From contig CANBUF010000127.1 in NCBI GenBank assembly GCA_947372575.1, positions 1-6,251 on the forward strand: a DNA stretch of 6,251 nucleotides, read 5' to 3'. The DNA comes from Alcaligenaceae bacterium (lineage in GTDB: Bacteria; Pseudomonadota; Gammaproteobacteria; Burkholderiales; Burkholderiaceae). Shown piece after piece: positions 1 through 6,251 of this stretch. The notes beneath the pieces are model-generated. The model did not search any database, had not been told where the DNA came from, and was given only the letters and a program-made list of their open reading frames with translations. A program made the translations under genes and the position numbers. Position 1 is the first letter of the stretch, and every line of letters begins with the position of its first letter.

Positions 1-831
1 AGCGGATCTGAACATAGCCTTGCGAAATCGCTGTTTTATTCTTTGAGTGCGCAAACTCAGGGCATAAGGAATGATTTGCTTAGCCAACACAGTGCAGAGA
101 AATTTAAAGTCACCCCAGTAACGTCTCCATAGATGAGGCTCTTCGAGGATACGCCAGAGCCATTCGACTCCTGTACGCTGCATCCAGACTGGTGCGCGAC
201 GCACAGTCCCCGCCGCAAAGTTGATCACAGCCCCCATATCGCAAATGACAGGTATAAGGAGAGTTGTCAGATTGTGTTCAATCCACTCCTGTGCTTTTTT
301 AGCCTCCAATGCGACAACCAGAAAATCTGCCTGGGAATCATTGATGCCTGTGATGATTTCAGGCGTGCTCATGTCTAAAACTGAGCCAAAACCTGGCATG
401 TCGAAGCCCACACAGCGCATATTGGTAGACTGGGCGTTCAATTGCTCCGCTGCAGTTTGGGCCGCTTGTGGTGGGCCACCAAAAAAATAGACTTTGATCG
501 GGTTACGGTCCGGACTTCGGGCTTCGCGACTCAGATGATCATACAGATCTGAACCTGATACACGCTCTGGTAGTCCCATTCCTAATAATTTCGACAGCCA
601 GATCAGGGGCATCCCATCTGCAATACACAAGTCACTATCAAGCATGGATTGCCTGAAGTCTGAATCATGCAGACTCTGAACCAGAAAATTCAGATTGGGT
701 GTAGTCAAAAACAAACGTGTACGTGATTGCACCGACTCATGTACGTACTCAATCGTGTCCTGAAGGGTCACGTCATCAAGCGGCAGGCCTAATAAACAAA
801 ACACGTCCCGCTGAAGTTGTCTGGGTTTCAT
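1..831 (-). CDS. WecG/TagA/CpsF-family glycosyltransferase, partial (3' end beyond the window)
   Basis: The family transfers an N-acetylhexosamine-type sugar from a UDP donor (ManNAc or ManNAcA in TagA and WecG) to a polyprenyl-diphosphate-linked sugar on the cytoplasmic membrane face. I translated 277 codons with no stop, so the end is outside the window. Visible family marks are TTPNLNF (residues 43-49), the ADG motif (71-73) whose Asp is the proposed catalytic base in TagA, LPERVSGSDL (87-96), YFFGG (115-119), and the C-terminal block FAAGTVRRAPVWMQRTGVEW (205-224) followed by ILEEPHLWRRYW. The tail after about residue 240 is basic and may bind membrane. The usual PKQE motif reads EAKKAQEW (176-183). 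The ATG at 831 was chosen because the family N-terminus follows directly, but no good Shine-Dalgarno precedes it; the frame is open upstream to 894. It is the last visible gene, 31 bases after the flippase stop. Donor and acceptor sugars cannot be read from sequence. Confidence 0.9.
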   Translation of the reverse strand, partial: MKPRQLQRDVFCLLGLPLDDVTLQDTIEYVHESVQSRTRLFLTTPNLNFLVQSLHDSDFRQSMLDSDLCIADGMPLIWLSKLLGMGLPERVSGSDLYDHLSREARSPDRNPIKVYFFGGPPQAAQTAAEQLNAQSTNMRCVGFDMPGFGSVLDMSTPEIITGINDSQADFLVVALEAKKAQEWIEHNLTTLLIPVICDMGAVINFAAGTVRRAPVWMQRTGVEWLWRILEEPHLWRRYWGDFKFLCTVLAKQIIPYALSLRTQRIKQRFRKAMFRSA

Positions 832-866
832 GCAGACACCGTTGGAATCAAATATTCTCGTTTCAT
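828..866 (-). other. 12-codon minicistron between the flippase and WecG-family genes
   Basis: An ATG at 866 overlaps the flippase stop as ATGA and opens a 12-codon frame (MKREYLIPTVSA). Its TGA (830-828) overlaps the ATG of the WecG-family gene at 831, again as ATGA. An AGG lies seven bases before this ATG (874-876), a better ribosome site than anything in front of 831. No protein function is proposed; if real, it would pass ribosomes from one gene to the next by termination-reinitiation. It may equally be a chance ORF. Confidence 0.35.
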
Positions 867-2236
867 GCAGGTACCTGCGGGATGAAACACCCAATTAGCA
901 GTGTGAGCACGTAGCCGGCAAGTAACCCCAGTGTGAATGCAGGCAACCACCAGGTTTCTGATTGAAAAGAAAACAATCCATGTTTCCATTTAAAGTACAT
1001 ACACAAGGGCCATGTTAAAAATTGCGCGAATACAACGGCTATGATCGCACCCCGCTCTTGCCCAAGATAAAAACCGATCGGAATAAAAACGACCAGGCCA
1101 ACCGCCCGGATCACATTATTGACAGTCACCAGGTCTGGTCGATTCATCGCAAACATGAGTTGCTCAACGACTTGATACCGTAACCCAAGCATACACATCC
1201 CAAGCACCTGGAGCATCCAGCCTGCATCGTGGTAGCGTGCATCGTAGAGCCCCCAGACTACCCACTGCCCTGCCGTGAGCAGCCCGCCTGCCAGAATGCC
1301 AACGAACAGATCTGCAGACTGTTGCGCGCGCGCATAGGCACGAACAATTCCAAGCGAATCATTAAGCGCCAGACTCAGACTCGGAAAAATGACTCTCCCC
1401 AACAATGTTGAATATATCGCTGCAATCGCAGTGAGTAGCGCCGTAGCAATTGAAAAAATACCAAAATATCCGATCGAAAAATAATTACCAAAAATAATTT
1501 TTTCGCCATTGTCCGCCAGAAAACCGATAATTGATGATGCAAATATCCATTTTCCATAGTGAATGATTTCGTGTGCGCTCACGACATCCCAACAGGGTTT
1601 GCACCAGACGCCAGGCAGATACACATAGCTCAACACCACTCGGGTTGCTGAGGAGACTAACCATCCCCATAAAAGTCCCCACACCGACCCTGTTAGCCAA
1701 ACAGTAAGAATGGTTACGCTGACCGCTGCCAGTTGCGAGGCGAGTTCGAGCTTGGCCACCCGATCCCCATGCAGTCGACGTTGAGCGAGTGCGAGTTTCA
1801 TCGAGACCATGCCATCCAGAAGCGCACAGGCGCCTACAAACGCGACCATCCCGGGTAACCGTGCGTTCGCGTAAACGGTATGCGCAGTAAAAAAACCAGT
1901 CTGACTGGCGGTATAAATTCCCACTGCAGTCAACAGTACCAGCCCAGCAAGCAACAAGCCGCGCAGAAACTCTATCGTCTGTGCAGTACCTAAAAAATCT
2001 GTATCTTCACCCTTTGGACTCTTGATCACACTTTGCCAGACTCCAAGGTCTGAAAACATACTTAGCGCAAAGTAGATCGTACTGACAGTGGCCATCAGGC
2101 CGAATGCCGCAGGTGCCAGCAAGCGGGTGAGAAGCAGGTTACTCAGTAGACGCAGGAACTGTGAAAACACGTTACTGCCCAGCATCCAGAATGCTGTGAG
2201 TATCACGCGGGACTTTAAGGTCTGCTCTGAAGTCAT
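863..2236 (-). CDS. Wzx-type polysaccharide repeat-unit flippase (MOP superfamily, PST family)
   Basis: Predicted inner-membrane flippase moving the lipid-linked repeat unit from the cytoplasmic to the periplasmic face. The 457-residue length is normal for the family. Almost the whole protein is hydrophobic, with about twelve likely membrane helices by eye, from about residue 12 (TAFWMLGSNVFSQF) to the last helix (FTLGLLAGYVLTLLIGCFI) just before the C-terminus. The N-terminal pattern LLLTRLLAPAAFGLMA matches the PST/Wzx signature of a first helix followed by a short loop with LxPxxFG. The mid-protein stretch GEKIIFGNYFSIGYFGIFSIATAL resembles the 'DKLLIGxxLGxxxLGxYxxA' region of these transporters. 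The ATG at 2236 is 10 bases after the stop of the preceding glycosyltransferase and has no clear Shine-Dalgarno. It overlaps the TGA of a five-codon ORF as ATGA. Substrate specificity cannot be inferred. Confidence is high for family, moderate for the exact start. Confidence 0.93.
   Translation of the reverse strand: MTSEQTLKSRVILTAFWMLGSNVFSQFLRLLSNLLLTRLLAPAAFGLMATVSTIYFALSMFSDLGVWQSVIKSPKGEDTDFLGTAQTIEFLRGLLLAGLVLLTAVGIYTASQTGFFTAHTVYANARLPGMVAFVGACALLDGMVSMKLALAQRRLHGDRVAKLELASQLAAVSVTILTVWLTGSVWGLLWGWLVSSATRVVLSYVYLPGVWCKPCWDVVSAHEIIHYGKWIFASSIIGFLADNGEKIIFGNYFSIGYFGIFSIATALLTAIAAIYSTLLGRVIFPSLSLALNDSLGIVRAYARAQQSADLFVGILAGGLLTAGQWVVWGLYDARYHDAGWMLQVLGMCMLGLRYQVVEQLMFAMNRPDLVTVNNVIRAVGLVVFIPIGFYLGQERGAIIAVVFAQFLTWPLCMYFKWKHGLFSFQSETWWLPAFTLGLLAGYVLTLLIGCFIPQVPA
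867..878. repeat. 12-bp perfect palindrome (GCAGGTACCTGC) at the 3' end of the flippase gene
   Basis: The twelve bases are their own reverse complement. They lie in the last codons of the flippase gene and contain the AGG that precedes the ATG at 866. As RNA it could fold only into a weak four-base-pair stem with a four-base loop, so it is not a convincing terminator, and there is no T-tract. It could also pair between two DNA or RNA copies. A regulatory role is conjecture. Confidence 0.3.
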
Positions 2237-2250
2237 GGGTTCGAGTTCAT
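2233..2250 (-). other. 5-codon minicistron between the GT2 gene and the flippase gene
   Basis: The GT2 stop (2249-2247) overlaps an ATG at 2250 as ATGA. That ATG opens a five-codon frame (MNSNP) whose TGA (2235-2233) overlaps the flippase ATG at 2236 as ATGA. No Shine-Dalgarno precedes either ATG, so reinitiation by ribosomes finishing the GT2 gene is the likely way into the flippase gene. Whether the short frame is actually translated is unknown. The arrangement repeats at the next junction (828-866). Confidence 0.3.
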
Positions 2251-3275
2251 GAGCAAGTGTGTCCCAGCCAGGGGCGTTGGGGACTCACTTTGCCACCAGC
2301 GGTGTCCCTCCACGCGCGCAGGATCCTGGAGGCGTACAAATCCAGTCGTGCCCTGTCAGTCCGACGCCCTTTTAAAGATGCTTTGAGGCGACGCAGACCA
2401 CACCATCCCCACTCAAGCAAAAAGGCCAAGATTGCCCCCCTGCTTCCTTGATATTTGTAAAAATATAAAAAATAACTGTACATACGCCATAATTCAATTT
2501 GTCCACCTGAAGATGTCAGGTTGATTGGATCATGTGTCTGGGCTGACGCCCCACCAATGTGCATACAGGTGAGCTCGGGCCAGTGATACACATTCATGCC
2601 ACCAAGCTTGAGCCGCTTGCAAAAATCGACTTCTTCGTAATACATGAAGAATCGCTCATCAAAACCACCCAGCATGGAGAATACCTGTGCAGGGATAAAC
2701 ACACATGCTCCCGGTATCCAGTCAACTTTACATGGAGCACTCAGCACTGAGCAGGTCCGATTCTGACGTCCAAACAGAGGATGCAATGGAAAGCGGAATG
2801 CAAGCCCGGATACTCTGAAAAACTCATCCATGAGTGAGGGAAACATTCGTCCTGAGGGCATCTCGGCTCCCTCTGGCGAGATCAGCGGCCCACCGGCCAA
2901 ACCCGCATCAGGATGCGCGACCATCATCTCTAGGCCCTTTAGCATGGAGCCATGCTGAGGTATGGCGTCGGGATTGAGCAAAAGCACATATTGACCTTTG
3001 GCCTGTTTGGCAGCTAAATTATTCGCGGCAGCAAACCCAAGATTGACATTGCTTTTGATGAGCTTGACCCAGCTGTATTCTGTTGAAACGATCGTTGCGG
3101 TAAAGTCGAGCGAGGCGTTATCCAGCAGGATCACCTCGGCATCAGGCTTGTCTGACCCAAAGTTAAAGTCCCGACGCATTTCGTCTTGTAAGTGATCGAG
3201 CAAGTTTGCAATCAACGCTGACGAGTTATAGGTCACGATCAGAATAGACAGTCGAATCAATTCAGGCGAATTCAT
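2247..3275 (-). CDS. GT2-family glycosyltransferase, rhamnosyltransferase (WbbL) type
   Basis: Predicted cytoplasmic, membrane-associated enzyme adding one sugar, plausibly L-rhamnose from dTDP-rhamnose, to the growing lipid-linked repeat unit. The 342-residue protein has a GT-A fold from about residue 9 to 260. It begins SILIVTYNSS (10-19), then ILLDNASLD (49-57), NVNLGFAAANN (76-86) and LLLNPDA (98-104). NPDA stands where other GT2 enzymes have DXD, as is typical of the WbbL/rhamnosyltransferase subgroup. IPGACVFIPAQVFSMLGGFDERFFMYYEEVDFC follows, with the EEVD acidic motif at 214-217. The C-terminal third has a hydrophobic stretch (AILAFLLEWGWCGL) and a basic tail that may anchor it to membrane. 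The ATG at 3275 overlaps the previous stop as ATGA and has AGGG eight bases upstream. Sugar specificity is inferred from subgroup resemblance only. Confidence 0.9.
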   Translation of the reverse strand: MNSPELIRLSILIVTYNSSALIANLLDHLQDEMRRDFNFGSDKPDAEVILLDNASLDFTATIVSTEYSWVKLIKSNVNLGFAAANNLAAKQAKGQYVLLLNPDAIPQHGSMLKGLEMMVAHPDAGLAGGPLISPEGAEMPSGRMFPSLMDEFFRVSGLAFRFPLHPLFGRQNRTCSVLSAPCKVDWIPGACVFIPAQVFSMLGGFDERFFMYYEEVDFCKRLKLGGMNVYHWPELTCMHIGGASAQTHDPINLTSSGGQIELWRMYSYFLYFYKYQGSRGAILAFLLEWGWCGLRRLKASLKGRRTDRARLDLYASRILRAWRDTAGGKVSPQRPWLGHTCS

Positions 3276-5632
3276 GTTGTGCGCCCTGTACCGCGACTGA
3301 TTCCAAAAGCATCAAAGATATTGCCAAGTTTTTGAACATTGATCGTTAAGTCGAAATTTGTTTCAATCTGCTGGCGACCCGCCGCCGCCAAGCGTTGACG
3401 CAAAATGGGGTCGATAATGAGTTGCTCAAGCTGTACGACTAATTGGTCAACATCCCCTGGTGCCACGAGCAAGCCAGACTGCCCGTGGGTAATCAGTTCT
3501 GGAATGCCATTTACATAGGTTGAGACGCACGGCAGACCGCAGGACATCGCCTCCATAAGCACCACAGGAATACCCTCGGCCAGACTCGGGAGTACAAATA
3601 TATCGGCGATCTCAAGTTGCTTTCGCACTTCATTTTCGTTGATCGCACCGGTCATACTCACATAGTGGTGCGCATCCATTGCTGTGATTGTCTGCTCAAT
3701 TCGCGTTAAATCGGGGCCTGAACCGACAAGGGTGAGCTGCAAAGTGTGTCCGCGTGCGCGCAGTTTTGCACAAGCCTCGACCAACAGAACCTGACATTTT
3801 GCGGGGGTCAACCGCCCTACACACAATAGTCGCAGATTTTCAATCTGAGGGGGACGGGGATGGTAGGCAAAATATAACGGCTCCACCCCAAGTCTGCATA
3901 CTTGAAGTTTTGCCCACTCTTTGGGTGCACTCAGGCGCATTAATTGACTTTTAACAAATTGACTAATACAGATAATTGCGTCAGCAGCAGCAATTTTTTG
4001 TTTCAGGTGCTGGGTGCTGACCTCATCGAATTCATCTGGGCCGTGAATCGTCAAGGATAAATGGCAACCGCTCAGCTGCTTAACCAGTATCCCCACTGTC
4101 GCCGCAGCATTGCCAAAATGTACATGCAAGGCATGCAGCGAGTTTAAGTGCATCCACCTGGCAACCATCGCAGCTTCGATTGCATAAGCGATGCCAATCA
4201 GGCTGCCATGTTGAATGCTCAGGCAAGCGCCTGTCCAGATCATCTTAAACAAGGACTCAGGGCGGACCAGCCAATAAGCGATTGCCTGGAGGGCTCCTGA
4301 CCAACCCGCAGCCTTCACGTAGAATGTTTGATCGGTTTCGCAGCGCTGCTCCGAATTCTGTAGCGAATAGGACTGGTCCGGTAAATTGATGGATGCCGTC
4401 AGGATGGTGTGGCCGAGCGCGCGTAATTGTTGAACTTCACGCAAGATGAAGGTATGCGATGTCGCGGGATACGTGCTGATCAGATACCCCATACGCGGAC
4501 TGTTTGACACGTTGACTGTTGAGTCCTTTTCAACGCTTGTCGGGATAGGCACTTTATTTGTCGAATTTGTTTCTTTATATTCTTTATATTCGACTAGCCG
4601 TAATGGTTGATTGTGCCGATGCGCTCGGTGCCACGAAAGTTGTCCCAGTACGGCAGGAATCTTTGCAAAAAAAGAATGGCAGACGTACTGCCAGCATAGC
4701 AATCTGTTGTTAGGCGCCTTCCAGGCACATCGCGAAACGCTCCTGGCAAAGATCACGCCTGCAAAGCAAAGCAGAAAAAACAACACTGTGGGTGACACAA
4801 GCCAGGCAATCACTGCAATCAGTGGCATACCAAGGAGGATCAGCCCCTGAATGAGATCTCGTTGCGATTCATATTGCCACAAAGAATCACCCGACTGACG
4901 CATTCTGTGTGCGATCTCAGCATAGACGATACCGGATCGGTACGCCCGTTTCCAATAAGCACCAAAGCTTGTGATGGCCAGATCATGCCTGGCCATCGGT
5001 GCATCGATCAATTCGATCCTCCAGCCTTTTGCACGGAGTCGTGCAGATAATTCTGGCTCTTCACCCCCAGTTAATAACGGATCAAAGCCCCCTACGGCGT
5101 TCAGGCAAGCGCGTCTGGTCAGGACGTTCCCACCAAAAAACAATTGAGGTCCTGGCTTCTGTATCCAGTCAAGATCCATCACTGTGGTAAAGATGGACTG
5201 ATCAGGATCTCGCTCGCGCAATAAGCCACTCACGGCACAGCACTGCGGATCATCCATTGTGGCAAGCGCACGCAAAATAAAGTCGGGGTGCAGTTCTGAG
5301 TCACCATCCAGAAACATGACAAACTCACCTTGGGCGCATCGCAAACCCAGATTGCGCGCTTTCGCGGCACACGGAGCCGGGTCTTCGAGCACTCTTACCT
5401 GCACACCTGTCCCGGTCGCGAGCGCAACACTCTGGTCGGTCGAACCTGAATCAATATAAATGCATTCATATTCCACCGTTCCCCAATGCGTCTGTTCTAC
5501 AGAGCTCAGGCTACGCGCAAGCCGTGCGCCCTCGTTGCGCCCAATTACAACCACTGATACACGTGGGCATGGCCGATCAGTAAAGTCGAGTGGTTCGGGC
5601 TTGACTGGATCGCTCATGCACGCTCGTGTCAT
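3272..5632 (-). CDS. Two-domain glycosyltransferase: GT2 with membrane hairpin fused to WcaL-like GT4
   Basis: A 786-residue protein that appears to join two enzymes. Domain 1 (about 24-250) is GT2: VSVVVIGRNEGARL (25-38), YIDSGSTD (59-66), the DXD motif DGD (109-111) and the acidic motif GGEEPEL (189-195). A hydrophobic segment (about 260-296, LIQGLILLGMPLIAVIAWLV then LFFLLCFAGVIFA) likely forms a membrane hairpin, leaving both domains cytoplasmic. A polar linker follows (about 347-378). Domain 2 (about 381-780) is a GT-B GT4 enzyme of the WcaL/AmsK kind: GYLISTYPATSHTFILREV at its start, HVHFGNAAATVGILVKQ, LTIHGPDEFDE, the donor-binding VGRLTPAK (605-612), and the EX7E motif (E686 and E694 in AEGIPVVLMEAMSCG). 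Both sets of key residues are intact, so it probably adds two successive sugars to one repeat unit. I chose ATG 5632, which overlaps the preceding stop as TGATG. A TTG at 5635 and an ATG at 5617 are alternatives. No good Shine-Dalgarno precedes any of them. Confidence 0.92.
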   Translation of the reverse strand: MTRACMSDPVKPEPLDFTDRPCPRVSVVVIGRNEGARLARSLSSVEQTHWGTVEYECIYIDSGSTDQSVALATGTGVQVRVLEDPAPCAAKARNLGLRCAQGEFVMFLDGDSELHPDFILRALATMDDPQCCAVSGLLRERDPDQSIFTTVMDLDWIQKPGPQLFFGGNVLTRRACLNAVGGFDPLLTGGEEPELSARLRAKGWRIELIDAPMARHDLAITSFGAYWKRAYRSGIVYAEIAHRMRQSGDSLWQYESQRDLIQGLILLGMPLIAVIAWLVSPTVLFFLLCFAGVIFARSVSRCAWKAPNNRLLCWQYVCHSFFAKIPAVLGQLSWHRAHRHNQPLRLVEYKEYKETNSTNKVPIPTSVEKDSTVNVSNSPRMGYLISTYPATSHTFILREVQQLRALGHTILTASINLPDQSYSLQNSEQRCETDQTFYVKAAGWSGALQAIAYWLVRPESLFKMIWTGACLSIQHGSLIGIAYAIEAAMVARWMHLNSLHALHVHFGNAAATVGILVKQLSGCHLSLTIHGPDEFDEVSTQHLKQKIAAADAIICISQFVKSQLMRLSAPKEWAKLQVCRLGVEPLYFAYHPRPPQIENLRLLCVGRLTPAKCQVLLVEACAKLRARGHTLQLTLVGSGPDLTRIEQTITAMDAHHYVSMTGAINENEVRKQLEIADIFVLPSLAEGIPVVLMEAMSCGLPCVSTYVNGIPELITHGQSGLLVAPGDVDQLVVQLEQLIIDPILRQRLAAAGRQQIETNFDLTINVQKLGNIFDAFGISRGTGRTT
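3284..3287 (-). promoter_or_regulatory. Ribosome binding site (AGGG) of the GT2 gene
   Basis: On the minus strand AGGG lies eight bases before the ATG at 3275, inside the last codons of the preceding fusion gene. It is one of only two reasonable Shine-Dalgarno matches found at the gene junctions here and supports both the 3275 start and translation coupled to the upstream gene through the ATGA overlap (3275-3272). Confidence 0.55.
4571..4591. repeat. 9-bp tandem repeat in the inter-domain linker of the GT2-GT4 fusion
   Basis: TTCTTTATA occurs twice in tandem (4571-4579, 4580-4588) with a partial third copy (TTC, 4589-4591). On the coding strand it encodes the repeated YKE of ...EYKEYKE... 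The unit is a multiple of three, so gain or loss of copies would alter linker length without breaking the frame. It sits in an A/T-rich patch exactly where the two enzyme domains meet. Confidence 0.6.
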
Positions 5633-6251
5633 CAAAGGTTGCTAGGTTGAATGAACAATAATGTAAAGAATGGCGAAATCTGACGCATAAAGTAGCCAAA
5701 ATCAGCCAGGCCACTACTTGGAACAAATATCACATCTCCATCTTCCAGTGCATAGTTCACCACACGCGTGGGGTCAATCAAGGCGGCAAAGGGAATGATC
5801 ACAACTTCCTTCGCACCCGAGCGGTAGAGACCAATCGATTCCGGGGCGGCATTATCGTTTGGACCACCCGCCTGGGCCAGTACGTCAAGCAAGGACATAC
5901 GGGGTGTGAGACGGTATGAACCCGGCTTTTGTACCTGCCCCATCACATAGACGGCCGTATCCGAGGAGTCCGGTATAAAGACAATATCGCCCTTTTTCAT
6001 GCGCATGTTGTAACTGACATCGCCATTGAGCAAGGACTTCAGATCGACCCAGATCATCTTGTTGCGTCCACGCATGATGGCGGCTCGCGTCAGGGTCGCC
6101 TGCTTATCAAGGATAGGCATAGCCCCAGCACTTGCCAGGACTTCGACAAGTGTCGGCGCATAAGAGAATTTTTGCGCACCCGCACGCTCAACACGCCCAA
6201 GCACTGTCACCATATTCGATGTGTATTCATCGATTGAGACGCTGACGTACG
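5632..6251 (-). CDS. Wza-like polysaccharide export protein with SLBB segments, partial (5' end beyond the window)
   Basis: C-terminal 205 residues of a polysaccharide biosynthesis/export protein. The family forms the outer-membrane channel, or its periplasmic part, through which capsule or exopolysaccharide leaves the cell. The frame stays open to the right edge (YVSVSIDEYTSNMVTVLG...), so the ATG at 6213 is internal and not the start. The signal peptide, lipobox and N-terminal Poly_export domain would lie outside the window. Two SLBB-type segments are visible: one opening VTVLGRVERAGAQ (about residue 14 of the fragment) and one opening VYVMGQVQKPGSYRL (about 99). Each is followed by the usual LLDVLAQAGGP-like helix and a GDxxFxP strand (GDIVFIPD, GDVIFVPSS). 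The protein ends with a partly hydrophobic segment (FGYFMRQISPFFTLLFI) in the position of the C-terminal membrane helix of Wza. The stop overlaps the next gene as TGATG, indicating one operon. Confidence 0.92.
   Translation of the reverse strand, partial: YVSVSIDEYTSNMVTVLGRVERAGAQKFSYAPTLVEVLASAGAMPILDKQATLTRAAIMRGRNKMIWVDLKSLLNGDVSYNMRMKKGDIVFIPDSSDTAVYVMGQVQKPGSYRLTPRMSLLDVLAQAGGPNDNAAPESIGLYRSGAKEVVIIPFAALIDPTRVVNYALEDGDVIFVPSSGLADFGYFMRQISPFFTLLFIQPSNL

Noticed and set aside
133..490. Two plus-strand open frames of 81 and 89 codons
   Set aside because: They lie opposite the WecG-family gene, whose translation matches its family along the whole stretch. The plus-strand products have no recognisable motif or plausible ribosome site.
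867..878. Palindrome GCAGGTACCTGC as a transcription terminator
   Set aside because: The stem would be only four base pairs with a four-base loop and no following T-tract, and the operon continues directly beyond it.
1441..1510. A/T-rich patch in the flippase gene as a possible promoter
   Set aside because: It encodes a typical membrane stretch (GEKIIFGNYFSIGYFGIFSIA). No spaced -35/-10 pair stood out and no gene starts nearby in a suitable place.
1375..1700. Minus-strand frames of 60 and 71 codons inside the flippase gene
   Set aside because: They are out-of-frame readings within a continuous 457-codon membrane protein that explains the sequence.
2450..2485. A/T-rich run in the GT2 gene as a terminator or origin-like element
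   Set aside because: It encodes an aromatic-rich segment (MYSYFLYFYKYQ) of the glycosyltransferase. There is no GC-rich hairpin before a T-tract and there are no repeated boxes.
5632..6213. ATG at 6213 as the start of the export protein
   Set aside because: The frame is open to the window edge, and residues upstream of this Met (YVSVSIDEYTSN) run into the first SLBB strand, so this Met is internal and the gene is cut by the window.
5929..6237. Plus-strand open frame of 102 codons
   Set aside because: It is antisense to the SLBB-containing export protein, which shows clear family motifs. The opposite-strand product is not like any domain I recognise.

Overview
The window is a gene-dense piece of a surface or exopolysaccharide biosynthesis locus from a Gram-negative bacterium, most likely a proteobacterium. 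The Gram-negative call rests on a Wza-like outer-membrane polysaccharide export protein at the right edge. Base composition is intermediate by eye (not counted), and nothing fixes genus or species. All five substantial genes lie on the minus strand, so transcription runs from high to low coordinates. There is no non-coding stretch longer than about 31 bases, and no tRNA, rRNA, CRISPR array, insertion sequence, promoter or terminator was seen.

In transcription order: (1) the C-terminal part of a polysaccharide export protein with two SLBB-type segments (6251 to 5632, cut by the window edge); (2) a 786-residue two-domain protein joining a GT2 glycosyltransferase with a membrane hairpin to a WcaL-like GT4 glycosyltransferase (5632 to 3272); (3) a GT2 glycosyltransferase of the rhamnosyltransferase/WbbL type (3275 to 2247); (4) a Wzx-type flippase of the MOP/PST superfamily (2236 to 863); (5) a WecG/TagA/CpsF-family glycosyltransferase whose 3' end lies outside the window (831 to 1).

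Together these fit a Wzx/Wzy-type pathway. The glycosyltransferases would build an undecaprenyl-diphosphate-linked repeat unit on the cytoplasmic face, Wzx would flip it, and the Wza-like protein would belong to the outer-membrane export channel. A polymerase (Wzy), a chain-length/tyrosine kinase protein (Wzc) and an initiating phosphoglycosyltransferase are not in the window and may lie on either side. The first two gene junctions are direct overlaps (TGATG and ATGA). The last two are unusual: each upstream stop overlaps the ATG of a very short ORF, and the TGA of that ORF overlaps the ATG of the next gene. This may be a translational-coupling relay, or coincidence.

No clearly new system is visible. 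The points most worth a second look are the GT2-GT4 fusion, the two minicistron junctions, and an altered motif in the WecG-family enzyme.
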